A DNA stretch of 54,343 nt, taken from assembly GCA_017994575.1 (NCBI GenBank), contig JAGOKN010000007.1, forward strand, positions 1 through 54,343, read 5' to 3'. Below, in pieces: positions 33,334 through 44,085 of the stretch (positions are counted from its first letter, which is position 1; the number at the start of each line of letters is the position of its first letter). The stretch is from Nitrosomonas sp. GTDB taxonomy: Bacteria; Pseudomonadota; Gammaproteobacteria; Burkholderiales; Nitrosomonadaceae. The position numbers and the translations under genes were made by a program. The notes under the pieces are model-generated. The model did no database searches. It was given only the letters and a program-made list of their open reading frames with translations, and was not told the DNA's origin.

Positions 33334-34521
33334 TCAATCCCAACTCAACGCCCCTCCCGTTTGATACTCGGTCACCCGGGTTTCAAAGAAATTCTTTTCT
33401 TTCTTCAGATCGATCATTTCCGACATCCACGGGAATGGATTATTGGCATTCGGGTAAAGGATATCCAGGCCGATTTGCTGGCAACGGCGGTTGGCAATAT
33501 AGCGCAGGTATTCCTTGAACATCGGCGCATTCATGCCCAATACGCCGCGCGGCATGGTGTCCTCAGCATAGCGGTATTCCAGCGCCACGGCTTTTTGCAT
33601 CAATTCATTGATTTCATCGCGGAATGCTTTGGTCCACAAATGCGGATTTTCCATTTTGATCTGGTTGATCACGTCTATACCAAAGTTACAATGCATCGAT
33701 TCATCGCGCAAAATATATTGATATTGCTCGGCTGCGCCGGTCATCTTATTTTGCCGGCCGAGCGCGAGAATTTGCGTGAAACCGACATAGAAGAACAACC
33801 CTTCCATGATGCAGGCGAAAACAATCAGGCTTTTGAGCAATTGCTGGTCGGTTTCCTGCGTGCCGGTTTTGAAATGCGGATCGGTCAACGTATCAATAAA
33901 TGGAATCAGGAACTCGTCCTTATCGCGGATGGAGGCCACTTCATGGTAGGCATTGAAAATTTCCCCTTCATCCAAGCCCAACGATTCAACGATATATTGA
34001 TAAGCATGGGTGTGAATGGCTTCCTCGAATGCCTGGCGCAGCAAATACTGGCGGCACTCGGGATTGGTAATATGGCGATAGGTTCCCAGCACGATATTAT
34101 TGGCAGCCAATGAATCCGCAGTCACAAAAAACCCCAGATTGCGCTTCACCAGGCGGCGCTCGTCTTCGGTCAATCCATTCGGATCTTTCCACAGGGAAAT
34201 ATCACGGCTCATGCTGATTTCCTGCGGCATCCAGTGATTGGCGCACGCCCCGAGATATTTATCCCAGGCCCATTTGTATTTAAAGGGCACCAATTGGTTC
34301 ACGTCCGCGCTGCAATTGATAATTTGCTTATCTTCAACCGATACACGCCGGTTGGCACTGCCGGCGACAACCGTTTCATCGGTCACCTGAATATCGATCA
34401 CCACAGCGCTGTGTTGATACTGCGCTGCCTGATGCATGGCAGCATCTGTGCCTACCTGATAGCGCGGATCGATGCGTGGCGGTGTGTCAGCTTTAACGGG
34501 TTCGTCTTCAAATGTCAGCAT
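33334..34521 (-). CDS. nrdB: Ribonucleoside-diphosphate reductase, beta subunit (class Ia)
   Basis: 395 residues. It holds the diiron-tyrosyl radical cofactor needed by NrdA to reduce ribonucleotides. Ligands are visible in order: Asp in TADSLAA, Glu and His in [13 protein letters not shown], Glu in [12 protein letters not shown], and Glu/His in [11 protein letters not shown]. The radical Tyr (AYQYI, four residues after the His) is present, so it is a class Ia rather than the Tyr-less class Ic type. It follows nrdA by 35 bp. The C-terminal tail ([12 protein letters not shown]) is the part that docks into NrdA. Confidence 0.96.
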   Translation of the reverse strand: MLTFEDEPVKADTPPRIDPRYQVGTDAAMHQAAQYQHSAVVIDIQVTDETVVAGSANRRVSVEDKQIINCSADVNQLVPFKYKWAWDKYLGACANHWMPQEISMSRDISLWKDPNGLTEDERRLVKRNLGFFVTADSLAANNIVLGTYRHITNPECRQYLLRQAFEEAIHTHAYQYIVESLGLDEGEIFNAYHEVASIRDKDEFLIPFIDTLTDPHFKTGTQETDQQLLKSLIVFACIMEGLFFYVGFTQILALGRQNKMTGAAEQYQYILRDESMHCNFGIDVINQIKMENPHLWTKAFRDEINELMQKAVALEYRYAEDTMPRGVLGMNAPMFKEYLRYIANRRCQQIGLDILYPNANNPFPWMSEMIDLKKEKNFFETRVTEYQTGGALSWD

Positions 34522-34556
34522 GGTTTACTCCTTGATTAATGATCCATTCACTCGGT

Positions 34557-37427
34557 TTATTGACACGATTCGCAACTTTCATCATCAATTGCGCAGTATT
34601 TGATCTCGACGGCAGCTATTTCCGTTGTCGTTCTGGCGATACCGCCATCGGCAGGAACAGCATTCAAGGAACCTGCCCGTACCGTCGATTTTTCAGCGGC
34701 TGTCGCCCCCATTGAACGCAGATAGTACGTGGTTTTCAGACCACGTATCCACGCCAGTTTGTAAGTATCGTCCAGTTTCTTGCCGGAAACACCCGCCATG
34801 TAAATGTTCAGCGATTGCGATTGATCGATCCATTTTTGACGCCGCGCACCGGCTTCAATCAACCAGCTCGGTTCCATTTCGAAGGCCGTGGCATACAGGG
34901 TACGAATATGCTCCGGAATGCGGTCGATTTTGCTAATGGCGCCATCAAAATACTTCAAATCCGCGATCATGACTTCATCCCAAAGATTCAACTTTTTCAG
35001 ATCGTTGACCAGGGATCTATTGGTAATCGTGAATTCACCCGACAGGTTGGATTTGACATACAGATTCTGATAAGTGGGTTCAATGCTGGCGGACACTCCA
35101 ATGATATTGGATATCGTGGCAGTCGGCGCAATGGCCAGACAATTGGAATTGCGCATGCCATGCGTCTGAATGCGCTGACGCAGCGCATCCCAGTCCAGAG
35201 TCGTGGATAAATCCGCTTCCACAAAACCGCCCCTTTCTTTGCGCAATATTTCCAGAGAATCTTGCGGAAGAATGCCGCGATCCCACAAGCTGCCTTTGTA
35301 TGAGCTGTAGCAACCGCGCTCTTGCGCCAATTCGGTCGAAGCCCAATAGGCCATATAAGCAACGGCTTCCATCGAGCGGTCGGCAAACTCGACGGCTTCA
35401 TGGGAACTGTATGGAATGCCCAATTGATGCAAGCAATCCTGGAATCCCATGATGCCCAGACCCACGGGGCGATGCTTCAGGTTTGCATTTCTGGCTTTGG
35501 CCACGGCATAAAAATTAATATCCACCACATTATCCAGCATGCGCATGGCGGTGCTGATCGTGCGTTTGAGCTTTTCCTTATCCAACTCGCCATGGTTGAG
35601 ATGCGCAACCAGATTCACCGAACCCAGATTGCACACGGCAATTTCCTTGTCATTGGTGTTCAAGGTGATTTCAGTGCACAAGTTGGAACTATGCACCACG
35701 CCGATATGATTTTGTGGAGAACGGATATTGCACGGATCCTTAAAGGTGATCCAGGGATGGCCGGTTTCAAACAGCATGCTCAGCATTTTGCGCCACAATT
35801 GCACCGCAGGGATTTTTTTGTACAACTCCAGCTCGCCACGCTCAATCTTGGCTTCATAGGCCAGATAGGCCTGTTCAAATTGCTGGCCGAATTTTTCGTG
35901 CAAATCGGGCACATCGGACGGTGAGAACAGTGTCCAGTCACCGCCATCCATCACGCGCTTCATAAACAAATCGGGAATCCAGGTGGCGGTATTCATGTCA
36001 TGCGTGCGGCGGCGATCGTCCCCGGTGTTTTTACGCAATTCCAGAAATTCCTCGATGTCCAGATGCCAACATTCCAGATAGGCACACACGGCTCCTTTGC
36101 GCTTGCCGCCTTGATTCACGGCGACAGCCGTATCCGATACCACTTTCAGGAAAGGCACGACTCCTTGTGATTTACCGTTGGTGCCCTTGATGCGCGCACC
36201 CATGGCACGCACCGGTGTCCAATCATTGCCCAAGCCACCGGCATATTTGGCAAGCAGCGCATTTTCCTTAATGGCCTCATAAATACCATCCAGATCATCG
36301 GAAACCGTGGTGAGATAACAGGACGACAATTGTGAGCGGCAAGTCCCTGAATTGAATAAGGTTGGCGTCGAACTCATGAAATCAAAGCTGGACAATACGT
36401 GATAAAACTCGATCGCACGCGCTTCCCGGTCGATTTCATTCAGCGCCAGCCCCATGGCCACGCGCATGAAGAAAGCTTGCGGTAATTCAATGCGTCTTTC
36501 TTTGATATGCAGAAAATAACGGTCATACAGTGTTTGCAATCCCAAGTAATCAAATTGCAGATCACGATCAGCTTCCAAGGTTGCCGCCAGGCGCTGCAAA
36601 TCAAACTGCGCCAGGCGCTCATCCAGTAAATCGGCTTCAATGCCGCGTTTGATAAAGACCGGAAAATACTCTTTATACTGAGATTTCATCGCTTGCTGGG
36701 ATATTTCCTCGCCGAGCACTTCGTAGCGCATGTTATTCAGTAACAATCTTGCGGTGACGTGACTATAAGCCGGGTCTTTTTCGATCAAAACCCGTGCGGA
36801 CAGGATGGTGGATTTTCTGACTTCATCCAGCGATACGCCGTCATATAAATCTTTCACGGTCGCTTTCAGAATCAGCGCAGGATCTACCGTATTTCCCAGC
36901 CCACTGCAGGAAGATTCGATCAATGCGGACAATCTCGCCATGTCCAATGGCACTCTTTGGCCATTATCAATAACGTACATGATCTCTGCCGGCGTTTCAG
37001 CAGCCGCGCGCTCTTTGAGTTTGGCTCTTTCGCGCGCACGATCTTCACGATACAACACATAGGCGCGCGCAACATCATGCTCACCGGAGCGCATTAAAGC
37101 CAGTTCAACCTGATCCTGAATATCTTCAATATGGAAAGTACCGCTATCCGGCTGACGTCGGAGTAATGCATTCACCACATCATTGGTCAAGCTTGCAACC
37201 ACCTCGCGCACTCTGACTGATGCAGCGCCTTGCCCGCCATCTATCGCTATAAATGCTTTGGTCATGGCGACTGATATTTTGCCGGGTTCAAATGCAACAA
37301 CTGCGCCATTACGCCGGATAACCCGGTATTGGGCAAAACGGGCATTTTGCATAGGTACATTGGCATCTACAGAACTTACATTTCCAGTAATCGATTTGAG
37401 GTTAGCGTATTCCGTTGCAAGTTGCAT
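34557..37427 (-). CDS. nrdA: Ribonucleoside-diphosphate reductase, alpha subunit (class Ia)
   Basis: A 956-residue catalytic subunit, longer than the E. coli enzyme and like many proteobacterial versions. An ATP-cone domain (RRNGAVVAFEPGKISVAMTKAF) lies near residues 38-130. The active-site Cys are in STPTLFNSGTCRSQLSSCYL and NLCTEITLNTND, with the catalytic loop containing CNLGSVNL. The C-terminal pair CESCQ is the shuttle disulfide re-reduced by thioredoxin or glutaredoxin. It is the first gene of the nrdAB pair. An NrdR-like site about 80 bp upstream suggests repression by NrdR. Confidence 0.96.
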   Translation of the reverse strand: MQLATEYANLKSITGNVSSVDANVPMQNARFAQYRVIRRNGAVVAFEPGKISVAMTKAFIAIDGGQGAASVRVREVVASLTNDVVNALLRRQPDSGTFHIEDIQDQVELALMRSGEHDVARAYVLYREDRARERAKLKERAAAETPAEIMYVIDNGQRVPLDMARLSALIESSCSGLGNTVDPALILKATVKDLYDGVSLDEVRKSTILSARVLIEKDPAYSHVTARLLLNNMRYEVLGEEISQQAMKSQYKEYFPVFIKRGIEADLLDERLAQFDLQRLAATLEADRDLQFDYLGLQTLYDRYFLHIKERRIELPQAFFMRVAMGLALNEIDREARAIEFYHVLSSFDFMSSTPTLFNSGTCRSQLSSCYLTTVSDDLDGIYEAIKENALLAKYAGGLGNDWTPVRAMGARIKGTNGKSQGVVPFLKVVSDTAVAVNQGGKRKGAVCAYLECWHLDIEEFLELRKNTGDDRRRTHDMNTATWIPDLFMKRVMDGGDWTLFSPSDVPDLHEKFGQQFEQAYLAYEAKIERGELELYKKIPAVQLWRKMLSMLFETGHPWITFKDPCNIRSPQNHIGVVHSSNLCTEITLNTNDKEIAVCNLGSVNLVAHLNHGELDKEKLKRTISTAMRMLDNVVDINFYAVAKARNANLKHRPVGLGIMGFQDCLHQLGIPYSSHEAVEFADRSMEAVAYMAYWASTELAQERGCYSSYKGSLWDRGILPQDSLEILRKERGGFVEADLSTTLDWDALRQRIQTHGMRNSNCLAIAPTATISNIIGVSASIEPTYQNLYVKSNLSGEFTITNRSLVNDLKKLNLWDEVMIADLKYFDGAISKIDRIPEHIRTLYATAFEMEPSWLIEAGARRQKWIDQSQSLNIYMAGVSGKKLDDTYKLAWIRGLKTTYYLRSMGATAAEKSTVRAGSLNAVPADGGIARTTTEIAAVEIKYCAIDDESCESCQ

Positions 37428-37736
37428 GGGTGTTTCCTCCTGATTGATTATTCAAGATAGAGAATATAAATTTCTGTTGATTCAATGAAATATTATTTCT
37501 CTGCATAACCACAACATATAGTGTTAAAACAAAATTGTTGTGGCATTGATGGTAGTGGAAGTATTGCACACTAAAGATATGTTGACAATAAAAGTTGACA
37601 ACTTTTTGTTTGCTTCAGTGTGATTAATTTGCTTAATCAAGTCGTACTGCCTTGATTGATCTGCTATTCAGGTATCATTATAAAAATTGAATTAATCTCC
37701 ACGTATTGAACAATTAATTTTTATGGGGGCATACGT
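37428..37736. other. Divergent promoter region between nrdA and the lemA-like gene
   Basis: About 300 bp without a gene. It holds two NrdR-like sites, an 8-bp inverted repeat (CCACAACA 37509-37516 with TGTTGTGG 37536-37543), and an AT-rich stretch leading to the lipoprotein gene on the plus strand. Confidence 0.6.
37509..37524 (-). promoter_or_regulatory. NrdR-box-like site upstream of nrdA
   Basis: On the minus strand it reads ACACTATATGTTGTGG, matching 14 of 16 positions of the NrdR consensus (ACACWATATATWGTGT). A weaker match, 11 of 16, lies at 37568-37583. NrdR boxes usually come in pairs spaced by whole helical turns; here the starts are 59 bp apart, which is wider than usual. Confidence 0.6.
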
Positions 37737-38345
37737 ATGCGCAAAGGATTACTAACTCTGGTATTTATCAGCACGCTGATTCTGAGTGGTTGCGGTTACA
37801 ACACACTGCAATCGACGGATGAACACATTAAAGCAAGCTGGGCGGAAGTATTGAATCAATACAAACGCCGCGCCGATCTGGTGCCCAATCTGGTCAATGT
37901 GGTCAAAGGTTTTGCGGCACAAGAAAAAGATGTGCTGCTGGGAATCACCAATGCACGCTCTAAGGTGGGCAGCATCCAGGCAACGCCGGAGCTTATCAAC
38001 GATCCAGAAGCTTTTTCCAAGTTCCAGAATGCACAAGGCGAATTGTCGAGCGCCCTATCGCGTTTGTTAGTCGTCACTGAGAATTATCCCGAGCTGAAGT
38101 CGGATGCGAATTTTCGTGATTTGCAGGCGCAGCTGGAAGGAACCGAAAATCGCATCACGGTGGCTCGCAATCGTTATATCAAAGCCGTGCAGGAATACAA
38201 TATCGTAGTCCGTTCTTTCCCCAGCAATCTGACCGCAATACTATTTGGTTTTCAAACAAAACCCAGCTTTACGGTAGAAAATGAGCATGAGATTTCCTCT
38301 GCACCGCAAGTTGATTTCAATACCGTCAGCCCGGTAGGAAAATAA
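37737..38345 (+). CDS. LemA-family lipoprotein
   Basis: 202 residues. A lipoprotein signal (LVFISTLILSGC, Cys at 19) anchors it in a membrane. The LemA core follows: ASWAEVLNQYKRRADLVPNLVNVVKGFAAQEK, then NARSKVG, ENYPELKSDANF, and RNRYIKAVQEYNIVVRSFPSN. LemA proteins are helical bundles of unclear function. They commonly lie next to TPM-domain (YgcG-like) genes, as here: two TPM genes follow at once. The ATG is preceded by GGGG about nine bases upstream. The three genes form one unit on the plus strand. Confidence 0.93.
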   Translation: MRKGLLTLVFISTLILSGCGYNTLQSTDEHIKASWAEVLNQYKRRADLVPNLVNVVKGFAAQEKDVLLGITNARSKVGSIQATPELINDPEAFSKFQNAQGELSSALSRLLVVTENYPELKSDANFRDLQAQLEGTENRITVARNRYIKAVQEYNIVVRSFPSNLTAILFGFQTKPSFTVENEHEISSAPQVDFNTVSPVGK

Positions 38346-38347
38346 CG

Positions 38348-39298
38348 ATGCTTTCGCCTCGGCGTTTCACTGCAGGGTTTTCCTGCCCAGGCAGAAATCA
38401 CATGCTAAGCAGCGGATTCATCCAAACCTGGATCAGAGTTTGGGTGTTGCTGGTACTACTGCTGATGGCTGCCGGTTCCCAGGCCGATATCGCCATTCCA
38501 CCGCTCAAGTCGCATGTCACCGACCTGACGTCAACGCTTTCAACACAGGAAGTTGTGCGACTGGAACAACGGCTAGCGGCCTTTGAACAGAAGAAAGGCA
38601 GCCAAGTGGCTGTTTTGATGGTGCCCACCACGCAACCCGAGACGATCGAGCAATATGCCATACGTGTTGCCGAGGCATGGAAACTAGGTCGGAAAGGAAT
38701 TGATGATGGCGCGCTATTACTGATTGCAAAGAATGACCGAGGACTGCGCATCGAAGTAGGTTATGGCTTGGAGGGCGTACTGCCGGATGCCAAGGCAAAA
38801 CGCATTATCGAAGAAATCATCGTACCCCGATTCAAAACAGGTGATTTTACAGGTGGCATTCATGCCGGCGTCGATGCCATACTCGGCCTGATTGAAGGAG
38901 AAGCCCTTCCCTCCCCATCCGCTCAGCGCGGAACACCTCATGCCCTATCTGTCGACACCCTCTTCAATAACATTGTGTTCATTTTTGTTGGATTCATGGT
39001 TTTTGGAAGATTGTTTCAAGCGCTGCTAGGGCGCTTGGCTGGCGCAACCGTAACCAGTATTGGTGCGGGATTGATCGGCTGGTTATTATTTTCATCCATA
39101 GCGACGGCATTACTCATCGCAGTCGCCGCTTTTTTTATGGGCCTGTTTCAACAGACCGGTGGTGGAATCTATAGAAATGGTCGCGGTCATTGGATAGGCC
39201 ACGATAGTTCAGGACATATGGGCAGAGGCGGCTTTGGCGGAGGATTTGGAGGCGGTGGAGGTGGTTTTGGCGGCGGCGGCGCATCGGGGAGATGGTGA
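38348..39298 (+). CDS. TPM-domain membrane protein (YgcG family)
   Basis: Up to 316 residues; a later ATG at 38402 gives a cleaner signal peptide (WIRVWVLLVLLLMAAGSQA) and may be the true start. The TPM domain spans about residues 55-190 (PLKSHVTDLTSTLSTQEVVRLEQRLAAFE, GIDDGALLLIAKNDRGLRIEVGYGLEGVL). Two hydrophobic helices follow (about 208-265), then a glycine-rich tail ending GGFGGGGASGRW. This is the standard YgcG/Psb32 layout. TPM proteins are linked to membrane protein repair or phosphatase-like roles, without a settled bacterial function. It starts 3 bp after the LemA gene. Confidence 0.92.
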   Translation: MLSPRRFTAGFSCPGRNHMLSSGFIQTWIRVWVLLVLLLMAAGSQADIAIPPLKSHVTDLTSTLSTQEVVRLEQRLAAFEQKKGSQVAVLMVPTTQPETIEQYAIRVAEAWKLGRKGIDDGALLLIAKNDRGLRIEVGYGLEGVLPDAKAKRIIEEIIVPRFKTGDFTGGIHAGVDAILGLIEGEALPSPSAQRGTPHALSVDTLFNNIVFIFVGFMVFGRLFQALLGRLAGATVTSIGAGLIGWLLFSSIATALLIAVAAFFMGLFQQTGGGIYRNGRGHWIGHDSSGHMGRGGFGGGFGGGGGGFGGGGASGRW

Positions 39299-39299
39299 A

Positions 39300-39803
39300 A
39301 TGAATATTGCTCGCATCATCCGACATCTGTTGACTGGACAACTCGCCATACGACGCAGATTCCCCGCGACTGTTTTGACGACTATTGAACAAACGATTCA
39401 GCAATCGGAAATGAATCATGGCGGTCAAATATGTTTTGTCGTTGAGGCTGCGCTCGATACGATTCCGCTGTTAAGAGGTCAAACTGCTCGTGAACGAGCG
39501 ATCGAGGTGTTTTCTCAACTGCGCGTATGGGATACAGACTATAACAATGGCGTACTGATTTATTTATTGCTGGCTGACCGGGATGTTGAGATCATCGCAG
39601 ATCGAGGAATTCACGCCAAGATTGCGGCTGAAGAATGGGAAACGATCTGCCATGCCATGGAATCAGCCTTCAGGCAACAGCAATTTGAGGCGGGCACTAT
39701 GGCGGGAATCCATGCAATCAGCCGTCATTTGCAAGCATTTTTTCCACCTGATCCAAAGAATCACAGGAATGAAGTGGCGGATAAGCCAGTCATACTGCAA
39801 TGA
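39300..39803 (+). CDS. Second TPM-domain protein, soluble
   Basis: 167 residues, starting ATG one base after the stop of the previous gene. It has a TPM domain without signal peptide or membrane helices: IEQTIQQSEMNHGGQICFVVEAAL, LRVWDTDYNNGVLIYLLLADRDVEIIADRGIHAKI, then GTMAGIHAISRHLQAFFP. Paired TPM genes of this kind, one membrane-bound with a glycine tail and one soluble, are common behind lemA. It ends directly before MITE copy 2. Function is unknown. Confidence 0.9.
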   Translation: MNIARIIRHLLTGQLAIRRRFPATVLTTIEQTIQQSEMNHGGQICFVVEAALDTIPLLRGQTARERAIEVFSQLRVWDTDYNNGVLIYLLLADRDVEIIADRGIHAKIAAEEWETICHAMESAFRQQQFEAGTMAGIHAISRHLQAFFPPDPKNHRNEVADKPVILQ

Positions 39804-39808
39804 ATTAG

Positions 39809-39951
39809 GGAAACGCTGATTAATACGGCGAACGAGATGAAGCGCGAGGCGCACGGAACGCAGCAACCGAGACATATCAACATGATAGGCGAGGGAGCGA
39901 GTACCGCGCAACGAAGTGATTCGCTCGTACAGTCAATTAATTAGTGTTTCC
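39809..39951. mobile_element. 143-bp MITE, copy 2 (TTAG target duplication)
   Basis: Same length and nearly the same sequence as the copy at 28280-28422, with the same GGAAACGCTGATTAAT end; the right end has two changes in the inverted repeat. It is flanked by TTAG on both sides (39805-39808, 39952-39955). It lies 5 bp after the stop of the TPM gene, in intergenic DNA. Confidence 0.88.
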
Positions 39952-40018
39952 TTAGGCTAAACAGAACCTACTCTCAGGATTTTGTGGAAGCCAAGGTTCC
40001 AAGATCATCTAAGAACGG

Positions 40019-41233
40019 TTAACGTATTCCTTGTATGGCAGTAATGTCAAAGTGCCAATGTTTGGGATCTTCAATATGCTCGATACTATCGGTCACTTCT
40101 GACAAATCCAGGATTTCTATCGGAATATGCATGTCAGTGCGCGTAGAAAAGAAAATCTTGACGATGGGCGTGGTCAGGCTTTTCTTGGATTGCTCAATCA
40201 CCACTCCCAAGTGGCCTGATTTAAGCCTTAGCAAAGTGCCATTAGGGTAAATACCGATGGTTTTGACGAATGCATAAAAAACAGTTTCGTCAAAATGACC
40301 ACCTTTCCAGGTGGCCATTTTGTGAATGGCTTCCGCAGGTTCCCATGCTTCCTTATAACAACGTGCGGAAGAAATGGCGTCATACACATCGCAAACTGCT
40401 CCCATGCGTGCAAATAAAGACAGTGCATCGCCTGATATTTTCTCCGGATAGCCTCTTCCATCCACACGCTCATGATGGTGCAAGCAAACATCGAGAGTCG
40501 ATTCCTTCACCTGATAACAGGATTTAAGTATTTCCCAGCCACGCTGTGGGTGGCTCTTGATCACCATAAATTCATCGTCCGTCAGTTTTCCCGGCTTATT
40601 CAGCACTTCATTGGGAATCGCCATTTTTCCAATATCGTGCAACAATCCAGCGACGCCTGCCTGTTTTAACACCTCGCCGTTGAGTCCCATCTGCTTCCCT
40701 AACGCAACCATCAACATGCAGACAGCAACTGAATGCAAATAAGTATATTCATCAACAGTCTTGAGTCTAACCAAACTGAGTAAGGCATTTGAATTGCGCT
40801 CGATGGATTGACTGATCTCATTCACCAGCGATTCGGCTTCACTAATATCAAGCGCCTTACCCATTCTGACATCATTGAACATGGTAATGACCGCTTCCTT
40901 GGCCCTGTGATGAATCTCTTTTGCAGAAGTGAGTTCTTCTTCGACGGCAATGGGTGCTATTGATTTTCTGACAGGTGCAGGCGTCTCTGCAGATGCTTCT
41001 TGAGTGGAAGGGATTGGAATTTCCGGTTGATCCGTTTCAGGCATGATGACATCCAGGCCTTTACTGGTATCAATCCAAACCTCATCCAAACCACATTTAA
41101 TCAGTATATTCAGATCTTTCTGCGCATTCAGCTTAAAAGAATTTCTCCAGAATGGATGTTCCAGCCAATTTTCCCCGATTTCATGAATGTACATACCCAG
41201 ACGAACATCATCAATCTTTATCTTCTTTATCAT
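40019..41233 (-). CDS. HD-GYP domain protein with DUF3391 (c-di-GMP phosphodiesterase)
   Basis: 404 residues. The N-terminal about 110 residues are a DUF3391 segment (KIKIDDVRLGMYIHEIGENWLEHPFW), and a Pro/Glu linker follows. The HD-GYP domain (about 165-330) has HDIGKMAIPNEVLNKPG and HHHERVDGRGYPEKI, the residues expected in an active c-di-GMP phosphodiesterase. It degrades the second messenger c-di-GMP in the cytoplasm. It stands alone, facing the TPM genes. The window has two diguanylate cyclase-type proteins further on (46-54 kb). Confidence 0.93.
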   Translation of the reverse strand: MIKKIKIDDVRLGMYIHEIGENWLEHPFWRNSFKLNAQKDLNILIKCGLDEVWIDTSKGLDVIMPETDQPEIPIPSTQEASAETPAPVRKSIAPIAVEEELTSAKEIHHRAKEAVITMFNDVRMGKALDISEAESLVNEISQSIERNSNALLSLVRLKTVDEYTYLHSVAVCMLMVALGKQMGLNGEVLKQAGVAGLLHDIGKMAIPNEVLNKPGKLTDDEFMVIKSHPQRGWEILKSCYQVKESTLDVCLHHHERVDGRGYPEKISGDALSLFARMGAVCDVYDAISSARCYKEAWEPAEAIHKMATWKGGHFDETVFYAFVKTIGIYPNGTLLRLKSGHLGVVIEQSKKSLTTPIVKIFFSTRTDMHIPIEILDLSEVTDSIEHIEDPKHWHFDITAIQGIR

Positions 41234-41322
41234 AGGATTAAAAATATAAAAATGGCTTTTATTGGTTGATTGCCTACCTTGACAACTGATTCCGATGTAT
41301 TCAACGGCCGATTCATCCAGTC

Positions 41323-44085
41323 CTATCCAAGTTTGCTTAATTGCTCTTTCAATTTGCCCAGTGTTGCATTAAATGTCGCCAACCGTTCTTGCTCTTGCGC
41401 CACTACATTGGCTGGCGCACGCTCCACAAAACTGGGATTAGTCAGTTTTGTTGTTGCTTTTGCAACTTCACTCTCAATACGTGCAATTTCTTTCGTTAAT
41501 CGCTCACGCTCAACCTTGACGTCAATTTCTATTTTTAGCATTAATCTGAATTCGCCCACGATGGAAACGGGTGCATCCACATCGGGAAGTTCATCTTGCT
41601 GCACATGAATCTCCGATAATTTTGCCAACGCCAACAAATAGGGCGTGAATTCGTCCAGAACCTGTTGCTTGCCTGCCGCTAATAACGGCACTTTGAGTGC
41701 CGGAGATAAGTTCATTTCGCTCCTTAATGTACGACAAGCGTTAACCATGTCTTTTAATAAGGCGACAGATTGCATGGCGGCCTCATTCAGCTTGGCTTGA
41801 TCAGCTTTTGGATAAGGCTGGCACATTAAACTTGCGCCATTTTTACCGGCCAATGGTGCAACTTTCTGCCAAAGTTCTTCGGTAATAAACGGAATCACCG
41901 GATGAGCCAGCCTTAACATCGCTTCCAATACTCGTACCAAAGTCCGTCGCGTGGCCCGTTGCACTGCATCCTGTTGACTATTGAGCTGCACTTTTGCCAG
42001 CTCGACATACCAGTCACAGTATTCATCCCAAACCAATTCGTAAATTTCGCGTGCGACCAGATCAAAACGATAATTGGCAAAAGCTTGTTCAACGGCCAGT
42101 TCTGCTTGTTGCAATCGACCGATCATCCATTGGTCCGCATCGGTATAAACCAGTGGCAATGCATCATCCAGGCCAGTATCTTTTCCTTCACAATTCATCA
42201 ATACATAGCGAGTTGCGTTCCATAGCTTGTTACAAAAATTGCGATAACCGTCACAACGCTGCATATCGAATTTGATATCACGGCCATGTGATGCGAGGCT
42301 GGCAAAAGTAAAGCGCAGCGCATCGGTTCCAAAAGCTGGAATGCCATCGGGGAAATGCTTGCGGGTATTCTTTTCAATCGACTCGGCCTGTTTGGGATTC
42401 ATCAAGCCGGTGGTGCGCTTGGCAATCAAATCGGACAATGCAATGCCATCGATCAAATCCAGCGGATCCAGCACATTACCCTTGGATTTGCTCATTTTCT
42501 GGCCTTCGGCATCACGGATTAAGCCAGTAATATAAACTTCCTTGAAAGGCACTTTATCAGTGAAATGCAGCGACATCATCACCATGCGTGCAACCCAAAA
42601 GAAAATAATATCAAAACCGGTAATGAGCACCGATGTTGGCAGAAATGTTTTCAGTTCTGGGGTTTCATCCGGCCAGCCCAATGTCGAGAATGGCCAAAGC
42701 GCTGATGAAAACCAGGTATCCAGTACATCGTCGTCTTGCATCAGGTCTTTTTTACCGGACAGCTTTTGCGCTTCTTCCAGATTATGCGCAACCGTGATAT
42801 TGCCATCTTCGTCATACCATGCCGGAATGCGGTGCCCCCACCATAATTGGCGTGAGATACACCAATCCTGGATGTTTTCCAGCCATTGATTGTAGACATG
42901 CGTCCAATTGTCCGGCGTAAACTTCACATCGCCCTGCGCCACCACCACTAATCCCCGCTTGGCCAAACCTTCCATGGCTACATACCATTGATCGGTCAGC
43001 ATGGGTTCGATAATCGTATTGGTTCGATCGCCACGTGGCGCCATCAGTTGATGTGGTTTGGTTGCCACCAGAAAACCCTGCGCTTGCAGATCGGCAACGA
43101 TCCTTTTTCTGGCATCGAAACGATCCATGCCCTGATAACCAGTGGGCGCCAGATCGTTGATTTTTCCATCCAGAGTAAAGATATTGATCGGCACCAAGTG
43201 ATGACGCTGCCCGACTTGATAATCATTGAAATCATGTGCCGGGGTAATTTTCACGCAACCAGTACCGAATTCCCGATCAACATAGGTATCGGCAATGATC
43301 GGAATGGTGCGCTCACACAGCGGCAAGCGGACATGGCGCCCAATCAGATGCTGATAGCGCGGATCTTCAGGGTGCACAGCAACAGCCACGTCCCCCAGCA
43401 TGGTTTCAGGGCGCGTGGTAGCAACAATCAAGTCTTCTGCAAGATCAGTGTGATTGCCATCCGCTTGTTCAACGGGATAGCGAATATGCCACATGGAGCC
43501 ATTTTCTTCCGTCGACACCACTTCCAAATCCGAGACGGCCGTTTGCAAGACCGGATCCCAATTCACCAGGCGCTTGCCGCGATAGATGAGCCCTTCACGG
43601 TAAAGCCGCACAAACACTTCAGTCACTGCACGCGATAATTCAGCATCCATGGTAAAACGCTCGCGTGTCCAATCACAGGAAGTTCCCAAGCGGCGCATTT
43701 GCCGGGTAATAGTGGAGCCGGATTCTTCCTTCCATTGCCACACCTTTTGCAAAAATGCCTCCCGCCCCATGTCACGCCGATCAAGATTTTGTTGATCCAA
43801 TTGACGTTCCACCACAATCTGTGTGGCAATACCGGCATGATCGGTGCCTGGCTGCCATAAAGTGTTATCCCCCAACATGCGATGATAGCGCGTCAATGCA
43901 TCCATCAACGTATGCTGAAATGCATGTCCCATATGCAGCGTACCTGTTACATTGGGGGGCGGCAGCATAATGCAGTAAGCCGATTTGTCAGCCGAAGTTG
44001 TGGGCTTGAAGTAACCGGCTGATTCCCAAATGGAATACCAGCGGTCTTCAATGAGTTTTGGGCTAAAACTTTTCTCGAGTTCCAT
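41323..44085 (-). CDS. valS: Valyl-tRNA synthetase
   Basis: A 920-residue class I synthetase that charges tRNA-Val. The HIGH-type motif is in [13 protein letters not shown] and the KMSKS loop in [11 protein letters not shown]. The editing domain carries [11 protein letters not shown] and [16 protein letters not shown]. The C-terminal about 70 residues ([17 protein letters not shown]) form the coiled-coil arm typical of ValRS. The ATG at 44085 is chosen for the family start [18 protein letters not shown]; an upstream extension exists but is unlikely. Together with holC and pepA upstream it keeps the classic pepA-holC-valS order. Confidence 0.97.
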   Translation of the reverse strand: MELEKSFSPKLIEDRWYSIWESAGYFKPTTSADKSAYCIMLPPPNVTGTLHMGHAFQHTLMDALTRYHRMLGDNTLWQPGTDHAGIATQIVVERQLDQQNLDRRDMGREAFLQKVWQWKEESGSTITRQMRRLGTSCDWTRERFTMDAELSRAVTEVFVRLYREGLIYRGKRLVNWDPVLQTAVSDLEVVSTEENGSMWHIRYPVEQADGNHTDLAEDLIVATTRPETMLGDVAVAVHPEDPRYQHLIGRHVRLPLCERTIPIIADTYVDREFGTGCVKITPAHDFNDYQVGQRHHLVPINIFTLDGKINDLAPTGYQGMDRFDARKRIVADLQAQGFLVATKPHQLMAPRGDRTNTIIEPMLTDQWYVAMEGLAKRGLVVVAQGDVKFTPDNWTHVYNQWLENIQDWCISRQLWWGHRIPAWYDEDGNITVAHNLEEAQKLSGKKDLMQDDDVLDTWFSSALWPFSTLGWPDETPELKTFLPTSVLITGFDIIFFWVARMVMMSLHFTDKVPFKEVYITGLIRDAEGQKMSKSKGNVLDPLDLIDGIALSDLIAKRTTGLMNPKQAESIEKNTRKHFPDGIPAFGTDALRFTFASLASHGRDIKFDMQRCDGYRNFCNKLWNATRYVLMNCEGKDTGLDDALPLVYTDADQWMIGRLQQAELAVEQAFANYRFDLVAREIYELVWDEYCDWYVELAKVQLNSQQDAVQRATRRTLVRVLEAMLRLAHPVIPFITEELWQKVAPLAGKNGASLMCQPYPKADQAKLNEAAMQSVALLKDMVNACRTLRSEMNLSPALKVPLLAAGKQQVLDEFTPYLLALAKLSEIHVQQDELPDVDAPVSIVGEFRLMLKIEIDVKVERERLTKEIARIESEVAKATTKLTNPSFVERAPANVVAQEQERLATFNATLGKLKEQLSKLG

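Noticed and set aside
39234-39299. Longer start for the second TPM protein
   Set aside because: The extension lies inside the glycine-rich tail coding of the previous gene in another frame; the ATG at 39300 directly follows the stop.
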